From NCBI GenBank assembly GCA_903839965.1, contig CAIMEK010000195.1, forward strand, positions 1 to 7,775: DNA of 7,775 nt, in the 5' to 3' direction. The number at the start of each line of letters is the position of its first letter. Within the stretch, counting starts at the first letter, position 1. This document shows, in pieces, positions 1 through 5,253 of the stretch. Both the position numbers and the translations under genes were made by a program. Under the pieces are notes generated by a model. It had not been told where the DNA came from. It did not search any database and saw nothing but the letters and a program-made list of their open reading frames with translations. This DNA comes from an uncultured Acetobacteraceae bacterium (GTDB taxonomy: Bacteria; Pseudomonadota; Alphaproteobacteria; Acetobacterales; Acetobacteraceae).

Positions 1-180
1 GCAGCGGCGGGCGGCGCGGTTGAGCCGGTTCCAGAGCGGGACGATGAGGAGGACGAGGCGCGGGTTGCGCAGGAAACCGGCGGCGACGAGCTTGGCCAGC
101 CCGGCGAGGATGCGGCCGAACCGACCCGCGAACTCGGGGGCGAAGGCTTGGACCGGGGCCGGGAGGGGGGCGGGTTCCAC
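1..180 (-). CDS. Unrecognised protein, N-terminal part only (runs off the window)
   Basis: An open frame runs from a GTG at 178-180 to the left edge without a stop, giving the first 60 residues. The translation starts VEPAPLPAPVQAFAPEFAGR, followed by a leucine/alanine-rich stretch, a short hydrophobic run (LVLLIVPLW, about residues 45-53) and a basic end (NRLNRAARR). The amphipathic, arginine-ended pattern and proline-rich start look like real protein rather than a shadow frame, and no other frame here gives a comparable sequence. An AGGA about 8-9 bases upstream could be the ribosome binding site. I do not recognise the family and infer no function; a membrane-associated or structural hypothetical protein is possible. 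An ATG at 195-197 lies one base out of frame with it (distance 17), so the natural start could have been lost by a one-base deletion, or the GTG is the true start. It follows the regulator gene on the same strand, separated by a likely terminator. Confidence 0.55.
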   Translation of the reverse strand, partial: MEPAPLPAPVQAFAPEFAGRFGRILAGLAKLVAAGFLRNPRLVLLIVPLWNRLNRAARRC

Positions 181-225
181 GAAAATAGTCCTAGCATAAA
201 GCCGTGGCCGGCGCAAGGAAAAGAT

Positions 226-251
226 CCCGCATTTCGCTACGCGAATGCGGG
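226..251 (-). terminator. Hairpin, probable intrinsic terminator of the regulator gene (repeat-like)
   Basis: The arms CCCGCATT (226-233) and AATGCGGG (244-251) pair perfectly. After a one-base bulge (T234), CGC (235-237) pairs with GCG (241-243), leaving a TAC loop: an 11-bp stem with one bulge. Read on the minus strand it lies 64 bases beyond the regulator stop codon and is followed by ATCTTTTCC, a short imperfect T tract, which fits a rho-independent terminator. The sequence continues to the right as GGGCTACG. The whole resembles the dispersed palindromes of the CCCG-ATTTCGCT...CGGGCTACG type that I recall from many proteobacterial genomes, so it may be a copy of such an element used as a terminator. 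Confidence 0.6.
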
Positions 252-314
252 CTACGCGGTGGGGATGGAAGGGCGTGCGCGGCCGCCAGTAGCCGTTCGG
301 CGGTTCCTGGTCGG

Positions 315-1133
315 CTAACGGCCAGACCCGGCCTGCAGCACGCCCATCACCAGCACCTGCGCCAGGCAGATCTGCGCGACCAGCGCACGGAAACCGAACA
401 CCTCGGCGTCGCGCACATCCAGCAGCACGGTGGCGTGCGCCGCCAGCGGGCTCAGCGTGCCGTCGGTCAGCGCCAGCACGGCAACCCCGTTGGCGGCGGC
501 CCAGGCCGCGGTTTCGACCGCCTCGGGCGAGTAGGGATGCTGGCTCACCACCACCAGCACTTCGCCCGGCCGCATGGTCACCACCTCGTCGCGCAACGTG
601 CCCGCCGCCCCCGCCAGCAGCCGCGCGCTCTTGCCCGAACGGGTCAGGCCATAGGCCAGGTAGCCGGCCACCGGATGCGCGCGGCGCTGGCCGAGCACGT
701 GCACCAGCGACGCCGCGGCAATCAGCGCCACCGCCCGCTCCAGCGCCTTGGCCTCGACGGTCTGCAACAGGTTCTGCAACGACACCTGGTTCAGCGCGAC
801 CGCCTGCTGCAGCAATCGCGGCAGCCCCGCCTCGCCCCCCGCGGCGCGCAGGTGCTGCACCCGCTCGCCATAGGTCGGCGCCGCCGCGGCCAGCGCGCTC
901 TGCAGCACCGCCTGCATGTCGGAGAAACCCGGGAAGCCGAACGCCTTGGCCAGCCGCACCAGCACCGAGGGCTGTACGCCGGCGGCCCGGCCAAGCTCGG
1001 TGACGGTGGCCAGCGCGGCCTGGTTGGGATGGTCCAGGATATGCCGCGCCGCCTGCCGCAGCCGCGGGCTGAGGGCGGAAAAGCGCTGCCGCATCGCTTC
1101 GAACAGGCGATCGCGCTGCGCACGCGGGGTCAT
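315..1133 (-). CDS. RpiR/MurR-family transcriptional regulator (HTH + SIS)
   Basis: Encodes 272 residues, a normal length for the RpiR family. Residues 1 to about 80 form the N-terminal helix-turn-helix domain, with the family-typical pattern ATVTELGRAAGVQPSVLVRL (41-60) followed by AKAFGFPGFSDMQ. Residues about 125-250 form a SIS sugar-isomerase-like domain, which in this family binds phosphosugars; the strand-loop region VLVVVSQHPYSPEAVETA (192-209) and VAVLALTDGTLSPLA (217-231) are its recognisable parts. The ATG at 1131-1133 was chosen because GGAGG lies 5 bases upstream and the family domain begins right after it; in-frame starts further upstream (1169, 1262) would run through the AT-rich control region. 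It is divergent from the kinase gene and probably controls it, sensing a phosphorylated intermediate of the pathway (inference). Whether it represses or activates cannot be told, although an operator overlapping the kinase -35 box favours repression. Confidence 0.93.
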   Translation of the reverse strand: MTPRAQRDRLFEAMRQRFSALSPRLRQAARHILDHPNQAALATVTELGRAAGVQPSVLVRLAKAFGFPGFSDMQAVLQSALAAAAPTYGERVQHLRAAGGEAGLPRLLQQAVALNQVSLQNLLQTVEAKALERAVALIAAASLVHVLGQRRAHPVAGYLAYGLTRSGKSARLLAGAAGTLRDEVVTMRPGEVLVVVSQHPYSPEAVETAAWAAANGVAVLALTDGTLSPLAAHATVLLDVRDAEVFGFRALVAQICLAQVLVMGVLQAGSGR

Positions 1134-1158
1134 CGACGCCTCCACCGGACGGCGGAAT

Positions 1159-1203
1159 CTGAAAGCCATTTTCCAGCTTTTCGCAATTTGAAATATTTTT
1201 CCA
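1159..1203. promoter_or_regulatory. Candidate RpiR operator region (two GAAA/TTTC palindromes)
   Basis: This AT-rich island in GC-rich DNA lies between the divergent regulator and kinase genes. It contains GAAA (1161-1164) with TTTC (1170-1173), and GAAA (1190-1193) with TTTC (1198-1201). The second extends to the 16-base near-palindrome 1188-1203, with 6 of 8 positions paired. TTTTCCA occurs twice (1169-1175 and 1197-1203). The rhizobial RpiR-type repressor IolR is reported to bind GGAA-N6-TTCC; on the minus strand both sites here match that pattern at 7 of 8 bases. Assignment to the adjacent regulator is inference. Confidence 0.5.
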
Positions 1204-1216
1204 TCGCCCCTAAAGT
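1188..1216 (+). promoter_or_regulatory. Sigma-70-type promoter for the kinase gene
   Basis: TTGAAA (1188-1193, five of six matches to TTGACA) is separated by exactly 17 bases from TAAAGT (1211-1216, four of six matches to TATAAT). This predicts a transcript start near 1223, upstream of both the possible leader peptide and the kinase. The -35 box is the left half of the 1188-1203 palindrome, so a protein bound there should block RNA polymerase. Confidence 0.55.
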
Positions 1217-1250
1217 TGGCGGCAGACAGGACGAACTCTGGAGCAAGCCG

Positions 1251-1301
1251 ATGCCGTGCCAACTCGACGCCATGCCGATGCCCGGGGTGCCGGAGCGGTG
1301 A
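1251..1301 (+). CDS. Possible 16-residue leader peptide coupled to the kinase
   Basis: The ATG at 1251 has the best ribosome binding site in the region: GGAG at 1240-1243 with a 7-base spacer. Its frame reads MPCQLDAMPMPGVPER and stops with TGA at 1299-1301. That stop overlaps the GTG proposed as the kinase start (1298-1300) as GTGA, the usual arrangement for translational coupling. The kinase GTG itself has only a GGAG two bases away, which is too close for efficient independent initiation. Alternatives are that the kinase really starts at the in-frame GTG 1256 using the same GGAG (12-base spacer), or that ATG 1251 is the former kinase start put out of frame by a small indel. The peptide has no run of repeated codons that would suggest classical attenuation. 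Confidence 0.35.
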   Translation: MPCQLDAMPMPGVPER

Positions 1302-2212
1302 CCGCCCTGGCCCGGGTCGCCTGTCTCGGCATCACGGTGCAGGACCGCATCCTGTCGGTGCCGGTCCTGCCGACGAAATCGATGAAGATCTACGCCACCG
1401 CCACCGAAGAGGCTGGCGGCGGCTCGTCGGCCACCGGCGCGGTGGCGATCGTCGCGCTGGGCGGCGAGGCCATGCTGTTCGGCCGGGTGGGTGAGGACGA
1501 CGTCGGCCGCACCATCCGCGCCGAACTCACCCGCTACGGCGTCGACGTGACCGGCGTGAAGCTGCTGGCGGACGCGCAGACCGGCTGGTCGGCGGTGGCG
1601 ATCGATCCCACCGGCGACCGGGTGATCCTGGCCTTCCCGGGCCACAACCTGCAGGTGGTGCCGGACTGGCTCGACGAGGCGCGCATCGGGCAATGCGGGG
1701 CGGTGGTGGTCGACATGGGCTGGCCGGCCGGCGCCGCGCAGATGCTGGCGATCGCCAACCGGCACGGCATCCCCTCGGTGATCGACGCCGATTTCGGTCC
1801 GTTGGCGCAAGCCAGTTCGCTGATCGCGCAGACCCGCCACGTGGTGTTCTCCGAAGCCGGGCTGCGCCAGCAATCCGGCCAGGAAACCGCCGAGGACGGC
1901 CTGCGCGCCATGCGCGCGCGCCTGACCGGAGCCGCGGCGGTGGGCGTTACGCTCGGGCCCGAGGGCTACCTGTGGCTGGAAGACGTCGACCTGCACCACC
2001 TCGCGACGCCGCAGGTGACCGTGGTGGACACGCTCGGCGCCGGCGACGTGTTCCACGGCGCTTATGCGCTCGCACTGGCCGAGGGCGCCGCCGTGGCGCA
2101 GGCCGCGCGCTTCGCGGTTGCCGCCGCCACGCTGAAATGCACCCGACCCGGGGGACGCAAGGGCGTCGCCAGCCGGGCGGAGGTTGAGGCGGTGTTGCGT
2201 CAGGCCTGGTAG
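1298..2212 (+). CDS. PfkB-family sugar kinase, YihV-like
   Basis: Encodes 304 residues from GTG 1298; GTG 1256 would add 14 unlike-looking residues. It is a cytoplasmic ribokinase-fold enzyme that transfers the ATP gamma-phosphate to a sugar. The N-terminal PfkB signature with its GGG is at 40-42 and continues to GRVGEDD (62-68). The ATP/anion-hole motif DTLGAGD is at 244-250, with D250 as expected catalytic base. It matches E. coli 6-deoxy-6-sulfofructose kinase YihV, as I recall that sequence, along its length: RVACLGITVQDRI (6-18), LPT-S-K (24-30) and LKCTRPGGR (279-287). YihV Lys27 corresponds to K30, but sulfonate-contacting Asn109 and Arg138 correspond to A112 and G141, so a different ketose substrate is likely. 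Product is probably a ketose 1-phosphate for the neighbouring aldolase (inference). It is divergent from the regulator, and its 3' end overlaps the aldolase gene's 3' end by 13 bp. Confidence 0.9.
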   Translation: MTALARVACLGITVQDRILSVPVLPTKSMKIYATATEEAGGGSSATGAVAIVALGGEAMLFGRVGEDDVGRTIRAELTRYGVDVTGVKLLADAQTGWSAVAIDPTGDRVILAFPGHNLQVVPDWLDEARIGQCGAVVVDMGWPAGAAQMLAIANRHGIPSVIDADFGPLAQASSLIAQTRHVVFSEAGLRQQSGQETAEDGLRAMRARLTGAAAVGVTLGPEGYLWLEDVDLHHLATPQVTVVDTLGAGDVFHGAYALALAEGAAVAQAARFAVAAATLKCTRPGGRKGVASRAEVEAVLRQAW

Positions 2213-3231
2213 GCGCGGGTGAAGCCGGGGCCGCCGTCGGCCACGGTCACGCCGCCGGCGAAGGCCGGCTTGTCCATCCAGGGGCGGCCGTGCTTCGCCA
2301 GCAGGGACTGCACCAGCTCGACATAGGGCAGGCTGTGCGCGCGCACGCGGGTGCGGAACTTGTCGAAGTCCGGATATTCCAGCGCCGCCGGCCACCAGAT
2401 TGCCCGGCCCGCCAGGTAGCCGCTGGCGCCGGCGCGGAACGCATAGGTCAGGATGCGGCGGAACGGCTCCATCGCGGCGCCGGCCGACAGCATTACCCAG
2501 GGCCGGTCGAGCAGCGCATCCATGCGGTTGTACCACTCTTGCGTCTGCGCGGCCGCGGCGCTGCCGTCATCGGGATCGACGATGACCTTGGCGGCGATCG
2601 GCGTTTCCAGCTTGAAGATGTCGATGCCGTAGCGCTCCTTGCGGAACTCCTCGATGGTGGCGAGCACCATCTCCGGGCGCTTGGTGCTGTCCTCGTGATA
2701 CGAATCGCCGGCCGCGCTGGCGCCCAGCGGATACACCAGCGGCTCCAGCAGGAACGCGATGTCGTGCTGGCGGCACTCGGCGCCGATGCGCTCGACCAGC
2801 GCATGCTGGTGCGCCAGCACCGCCGGCGAGGCATCCGGCCGGTACCACAGCAGCAGCTTCGCGCCGTCCGCGCCGGCCCGCTTCACCTTCGCCACCGACC
2901 ACTCCGGATACAGCAACGTGCGCCGGCCGCCGGCGTCTTCCTCGCAGTCGAACTGCTCCAGCGTCAGCAGCAGGCCACGCCGCGGGTCGAGCGCCGTGTG
3001 CGCATAGGGGTAACCGTATTGCGGGTCGATCAGCACCGCCGAGGCGTATTGCGACAACTCCTCGACCAGCAGGCGCTTGATCTTGGCGATCTCGGTCCAG
3101 TCGGCGCTGCCGTGGCGTTCCTTCACCAACTGTTCGACGCCGGGCCTCTGGTCCACGGCGATCATGGTGAAGAACCCGCGCGCATCCGACAGACGCCGCA
3201 ATGACCAAAGTTTTCCGGCAGAAACCTGCAT
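2200..3231 (-). CDS. LacD-type class I aldolase (tagatose-bisphosphate/sulfofructose-phosphate aldolase family)
   Basis: Encodes 343 residues, close to LacD (about 326) and longer than YihT (about 292). It is a cytoplasmic TIM-barrel aldolase that forms a Schiff base with a ketose phosphate and releases a triose phosphate and an aldehyde. Visible motifs are AVDQR (25-29), ELSQYASAVLIDPQYG (58-73), K125 in GAKLLLWY, E163 in LLEPLVYP, the Schiff-base lysine K207 in DIFKLETP, LSAG (248-251) and the phosphate-binding GASGYLAGRA (268-277). K125, E163 and K207 match the LacD catalytic set as I recall it. The C-terminal 25 residues or so (KPAFAGG...) look like an extra tail. Start ATG 3231 has GGGAG about 9 bases upstream; the earlier GTG 3309 has no binding site. 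It is last in the minus-strand transporter cluster, 123 bases after a permease, perhaps with its own promoter. The substrate is unknown; the kinase product is the natural candidate. Confidence 0.9.
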   Translation of the reverse strand: MQVSAGKLWSLRRLSDARGFFTMIAVDQRPGVEQLVKERHGSADWTEIAKIKRLLVEELSQYASAVLIDPQYGYPYAHTALDPRRGLLLTLEQFDCEEDAGGRRTLLYPEWSVAKVKRAGADGAKLLLWYRPDASPAVLAHQHALVERIGAECRQHDIAFLLEPLVYPLGASAAGDSYHEDSTKRPEMVLATIEEFRKERYGIDIFKLETPIAAKVIVDPDDGSAAAAQTQEWYNRMDALLDRPWVMLSAGAAMEPFRRILTYAFRAGASGYLAGRAIWWPAALEYPDFDKFRTRVRAHSLPYVELVQSLLAKHGRPWMDKPAFAGGVTVADGGPGFTRAYQA

Positions 3232-3269
3232 GACCCCACTCTCCCAACTCGCGCGACGCGATGCTACAA

Positions 3270-3300
3270 CTTTTCCACCCCCCTGAAACTGGAATTTTTC
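3270..3300. promoter_or_regulatory. Candidate operator upstream of the aldolase gene
   Basis: In the gap between permease and aldolase, GAAA (3285-3288) and TTTC (3297-3300) form an inverted pair, and TTTTCCA lies at 3271-3277. The same elements (CTGAAA... ATTTTTC and TTTTCCA) occur in the regulator/kinase control region, and I found them in no other gap of the window. The arm spacing differs (8 bases here, 4-5 there), and I see no convincing -10/-35 pair, so a separate RpiR-controlled aldolase promoter is only a possibility. Confidence 0.3.
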
Positions 3301-3331
3301 GTTCACCACGGCGGGGCGGAGGAATGCAGCA

Positions 3332-3356
3332 AGGCCGGGAGCTTCGCCCCTGGCCT
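3332..3356 (-). other. Intercistronic hairpin at the permease stop codon
   Basis: AGGCCGGG (3332-3339) pairs with CCTGGCCT (3349-3356), including one G-T pair, giving an 8-bp stem around a 9-base loop. It overlaps the stop codon of the downstream permease. On the minus strand it is followed by TGCTGC rather than a T run, so it is not a standard intrinsic terminator; a transcript-processing or partial stop signal between transporter and aldolase genes is possible. Confidence 0.3.
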
Positions 3357-4254
3357 ATTCCTTCACCGCCCCGGTCAGGCTCGAGACGTAGTACTCGACG
3401 AAGAACGAGTAGAAAATCGCCACCGGCAGCGAGCCCAGCAGGGCGCCGGCCATCAGCGAGCCCCACTGGTACACGTCGCCCTGCACCAACTCCGTCAGAA
3501 TCGCCACCGGCACCGTCTTCTTCTCCGACGAGGAGATGAAGGCGAGTGCGTAGATGAATTCGTTCCAGCTCAGGGTGAAGGCGAAGATGCCCGCTGAAAT
3601 CAATCCTGGCACCGCCAGCGGCAGCGTGATCCGTCGCAGGATCTGCAGCCGGCTGGCGCCGTCGATCAGCGCGCACTCTTCCAGCTCGTATGGGATCGAC
3701 TTGAAATAACCGATCAGCAGCCAGGTGCAGAACGGGATCAGGAAGGTGGGATAGGTCAGCACCAGCGCGAACGGCGTGTCGTAGAGGCCGAGGCTGAACA
3801 CCATCTGCGCCAGCGGGATGAACAGGATCGACGGCGGCACGAGGTAGGCGAGGTAGATCGCCAGGCCGACATAGGTCGAGCCGCGGAAGCGCAGCCGCTG
3901 GATGGCATAGGCCGCCAGCACGCTCGAGATCAGCGACAGCACCGTCGAGCCCACCGCCACGCCCATGGTGGTCACCAGCCAGCGCGGGTACGCGGTGTCG
4001 AACAGCAGCTTGCGGATATTGTCGAGCGTCGGGCTGCTGATCCAGAACGGGTTGTGGTTCTTGTAGTCGAGCAGTTCCGCGTTCGGTTTGAACGCGGTGA
4101 TCGCCATCCAGTAGAACGGGAACAGCAGGATGACGATGAAGCACGCCAGCGGCAGGTAGACGGTGATCATCCGCCGCGCCCGGCTGTCCCAGGAGAGGTA
4201 GCCCGGCCCCTCCGCCTCGATCACTTCGTCCGGCGTGGTGACGGCGTCACTCAT
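3355..4254 (-). CDS. Sugar ABC transporter permease, MalG/CUT1 type
   Basis: Encodes 299 residues, an inner-membrane permease subunit of a carbohydrate importer. After a hydrophilic N-terminus, membrane segments appear at about 31-53, 94-118, 127-152, 162-184, 218-240 and 265-290, six in all as expected. The cytoplasmic EAA loop that docks on the ATPase is at 192-212 (E-ECALIDGA...ITLP), with Cys in place of the first Ala. The N-terminal FPFYWM and the SWNEF motif (229-233) are typical of the MalG-like member of CUT1 pairs. The ATG at 4252-4254 has GGAGG 5 bases upstream and overlaps the end of the preceding permease gene by 8 bases (ATGAGTGA), so the two are translationally coupled. It works with the other permease, the binding protein and the ATPase encoded upstream on the same strand. 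The substrate is unknown. Confidence 0.95.
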   Translation of the reverse strand: MSDAVTTPDEVIEAEGPGYLSWDSRARRMITVYLPLACFIVILLFPFYWMAITAFKPNAELLDYKNHNPFWISSPTLDNIRKLLFDTAYPRWLVTTMGVAVGSTVLSLISSVLAAYAIQRLRFRGSTYVGLAIYLAYLVPPSILFIPLAQMVFSLGLYDTPFALVLTYPTFLIPFCTWLLIGYFKSIPYELEECALIDGASRLQILRRITLPLAVPGLISAGIFAFTLSWNEFIYALAFISSSEKKTVPVAILTELVQGDVYQWGSLMAGALLGSLPVAIFYSFFVEYYVSSLTGAVKE

Positions 4255-5194
4255 CGTGGCCTCCCTGCTGCCACTTGCGGCGGGCGAGCGCGTAGTAGCT
4301 GAACAGCGTTGCAAAGATCAGGAACGGGATCATCGACACCGCGATCGCAGCGCCCTCGCCGAGCGCCGCCCCCGGAATGCCGCGCTGGAACGCCAACGTC
4401 GCCATCAGGTGCGTCGAGTTGATCGGGCCGCCGCGGGTGATTGCGTACACCAACTGGAAATCGGTGAAGGTGAACAGCACCGAAAATGTCAGCACGACCG
4501 CCAGGATCGGCATCAGCAGCGGCGAAGTCACGAAGCGGAACCGTTGCCACGGGCTTGCCCCGTCCAGCAGCGCCGCCTCGTACAACGACGGCGAAATGGT
4601 CTGCAGTCCCGCCAGCAGGCTGATCGCCACGAACGGGATGCCGCGCCAGACATTCGCCGCGATCAGCGACCAGCGCGCATGCCATGGCGTGCCGAGGAAG
4701 TCGATGTAGCCGCTACGCCAGTGCAGCACGTCCACCAGCACGTAGGACAAAACCGAGAACTGCGGATCGTAGATCCACCAGAACGCGATGGCGCTCAGCA
4801 CGGTGGGAATGATGAACGGCAGCAGGATCAACGCGCGAATGAGCGACTTGAACGGAATGTACTGGTTCAGCAGCAGCGCCAGCCACAGGCCCAGCGCAAA
4901 CTTCGCCACCGTCGCGGCTGCCGTATAGAAGATCGTGTTCCACACGGTGTTGATGAAGATCCGGTCGTCCAGCAGGCTCTGAAAATTCTCCAGCCCGATC
5001 CAGTGGCCGGAGCGGCCGATCTCCGCGTCGGTGAAGGCCAGCCAGATGCCCAGGCCCAGCGGATAGGTGAGGAACACCAGCAGCAGGCCCACCGCGGGAA
5101 GCAGGCAGACGAACACCAGGAACGGTTTGGAATCGAACACCCGCGCCAGCCGCGTCGGTGGGGTTCGCGTGGCCACCCAGGTCGATGCGTCCAT
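4247..5194 (-). CDS. Sugar ABC transporter permease, MalF/UgpA/CUT1 type
   Basis: Encodes 315 residues from the ATG at 5192-5194. This start was chosen for its strong ribosome binding site GGGGGAGG (6-base spacer). The longer GTG 5257 and ATG 5248 starts would place a large hairpin inside the gene. Six membrane segments are visible, beginning with PFLVFVCLLPAVGLLLVFL (about 24-42) and ending with MIPFLIFATLFSYYAL. The EAA loop YEAALLDGASPWQRF (205-219), followed by SPLLMP, is the contact for the ATPase. TRGGP (253-257) and the LAF-R pattern near 267-271 are typical of the MalF/UgpA-like partner. The gene lies 59 bases beyond the binding-protein stop and overlaps the next permease by 8 bases. 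It forms the membrane channel as a heterodimer with that permease. Confidence 0.94.
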   Translation of the reverse strand: MDASTWVATRTPPTRLARVFDSKPFLVFVCLLPAVGLLLVFLTYPLGLGIWLAFTDAEIGRSGHWIGLENFQSLLDDRIFINTVWNTIFYTAAATVAKFALGLWLALLLNQYIPFKSLIRALILLPFIIPTVLSAIAFWWIYDPQFSVLSYVLVDVLHWRSGYIDFLGTPWHARWSLIAANVWRGIPFVAISLLAGLQTISPSLYEAALLDGASPWQRFRFVTSPLLMPILAVVLTFSVLFTFTDFQLVYAITRGGPINSTHLMATLAFQRGIPGAALGEGAAIAVSMIPFLIFATLFSYYALARRKWQQGGHDE

Positions 5195-5213
5195 TGGCTG
5201 CCTCCCCCGATGC

Positions 5214-5245
5214 GCCGGCGCGGTGGCGGTTGCCGCCGCGCCGGC
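5214..5245 (-). promoter_or_regulatory. Stable intercistronic hairpin between binding-protein and permease genes
   Basis: GCCGGCGC (5214-5221) pairs with GCGCCGGC (5238-5245). After a 3-base bulge, GGCGG (5225-5229) pairs with CCGCC (5233-5237) around a TTG loop: 13 GC-rich pairs. It begins 8 bases beyond the binding-protein stop codon and ends just before the permease ribosome binding site. There is no T run, so it is unlikely to be a full terminator. Hairpins here, as between malE and malF, typically protect the upstream message and let the binding protein outnumber the permeases. That role is inferred by analogy. Confidence 0.5.
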
Positions 5246-5253
5246 CATGCGCG

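Noticed and set aside
204..1301. Open frame of 365 codons on the plus strand opposite the regulator
   Set aside because: Antisense shadow of the RpiR gene; only its last 17 codons (from ATG 1251) have a plausible ribosome binding site, and these are reported as a possible leader.
2254..2269. GCCGGC-GAAG-GCCGGC hairpin as a terminator for the kinase transcript
   Set aside because: It is only a 6-bp stem, followed by TTGTCC rather than a T run, and lies inside the aldolase coding sequence, so it may simply reflect codon content.
1130..2536. Long open frame of 468 codons on the minus strand across the kinase
   Set aside because: Composition is typical of a high-GC shadow frame (Arg, Gly, His and Ala rich, no domain pattern). 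It lies antisense to a clear PfkB kinase and crosses the regulator/kinase control region.
1298..3231. Complete sulfoquinovose degradation (sulfo-EMP) locus
   Set aside because: Kinase and aldolase resemble YihV and YihT, but isomerase, sulfolactaldehyde reductase and sulfoquinovosidase genes are absent, and two sulfonate-binding kinase residues are replaced.
2567..4144. Long open frame of 525 codons on the minus strand across aldolase and permease genes
   Set aside because: It is the alternative frame of two well-supported genes on the same strand and shows no family motif.
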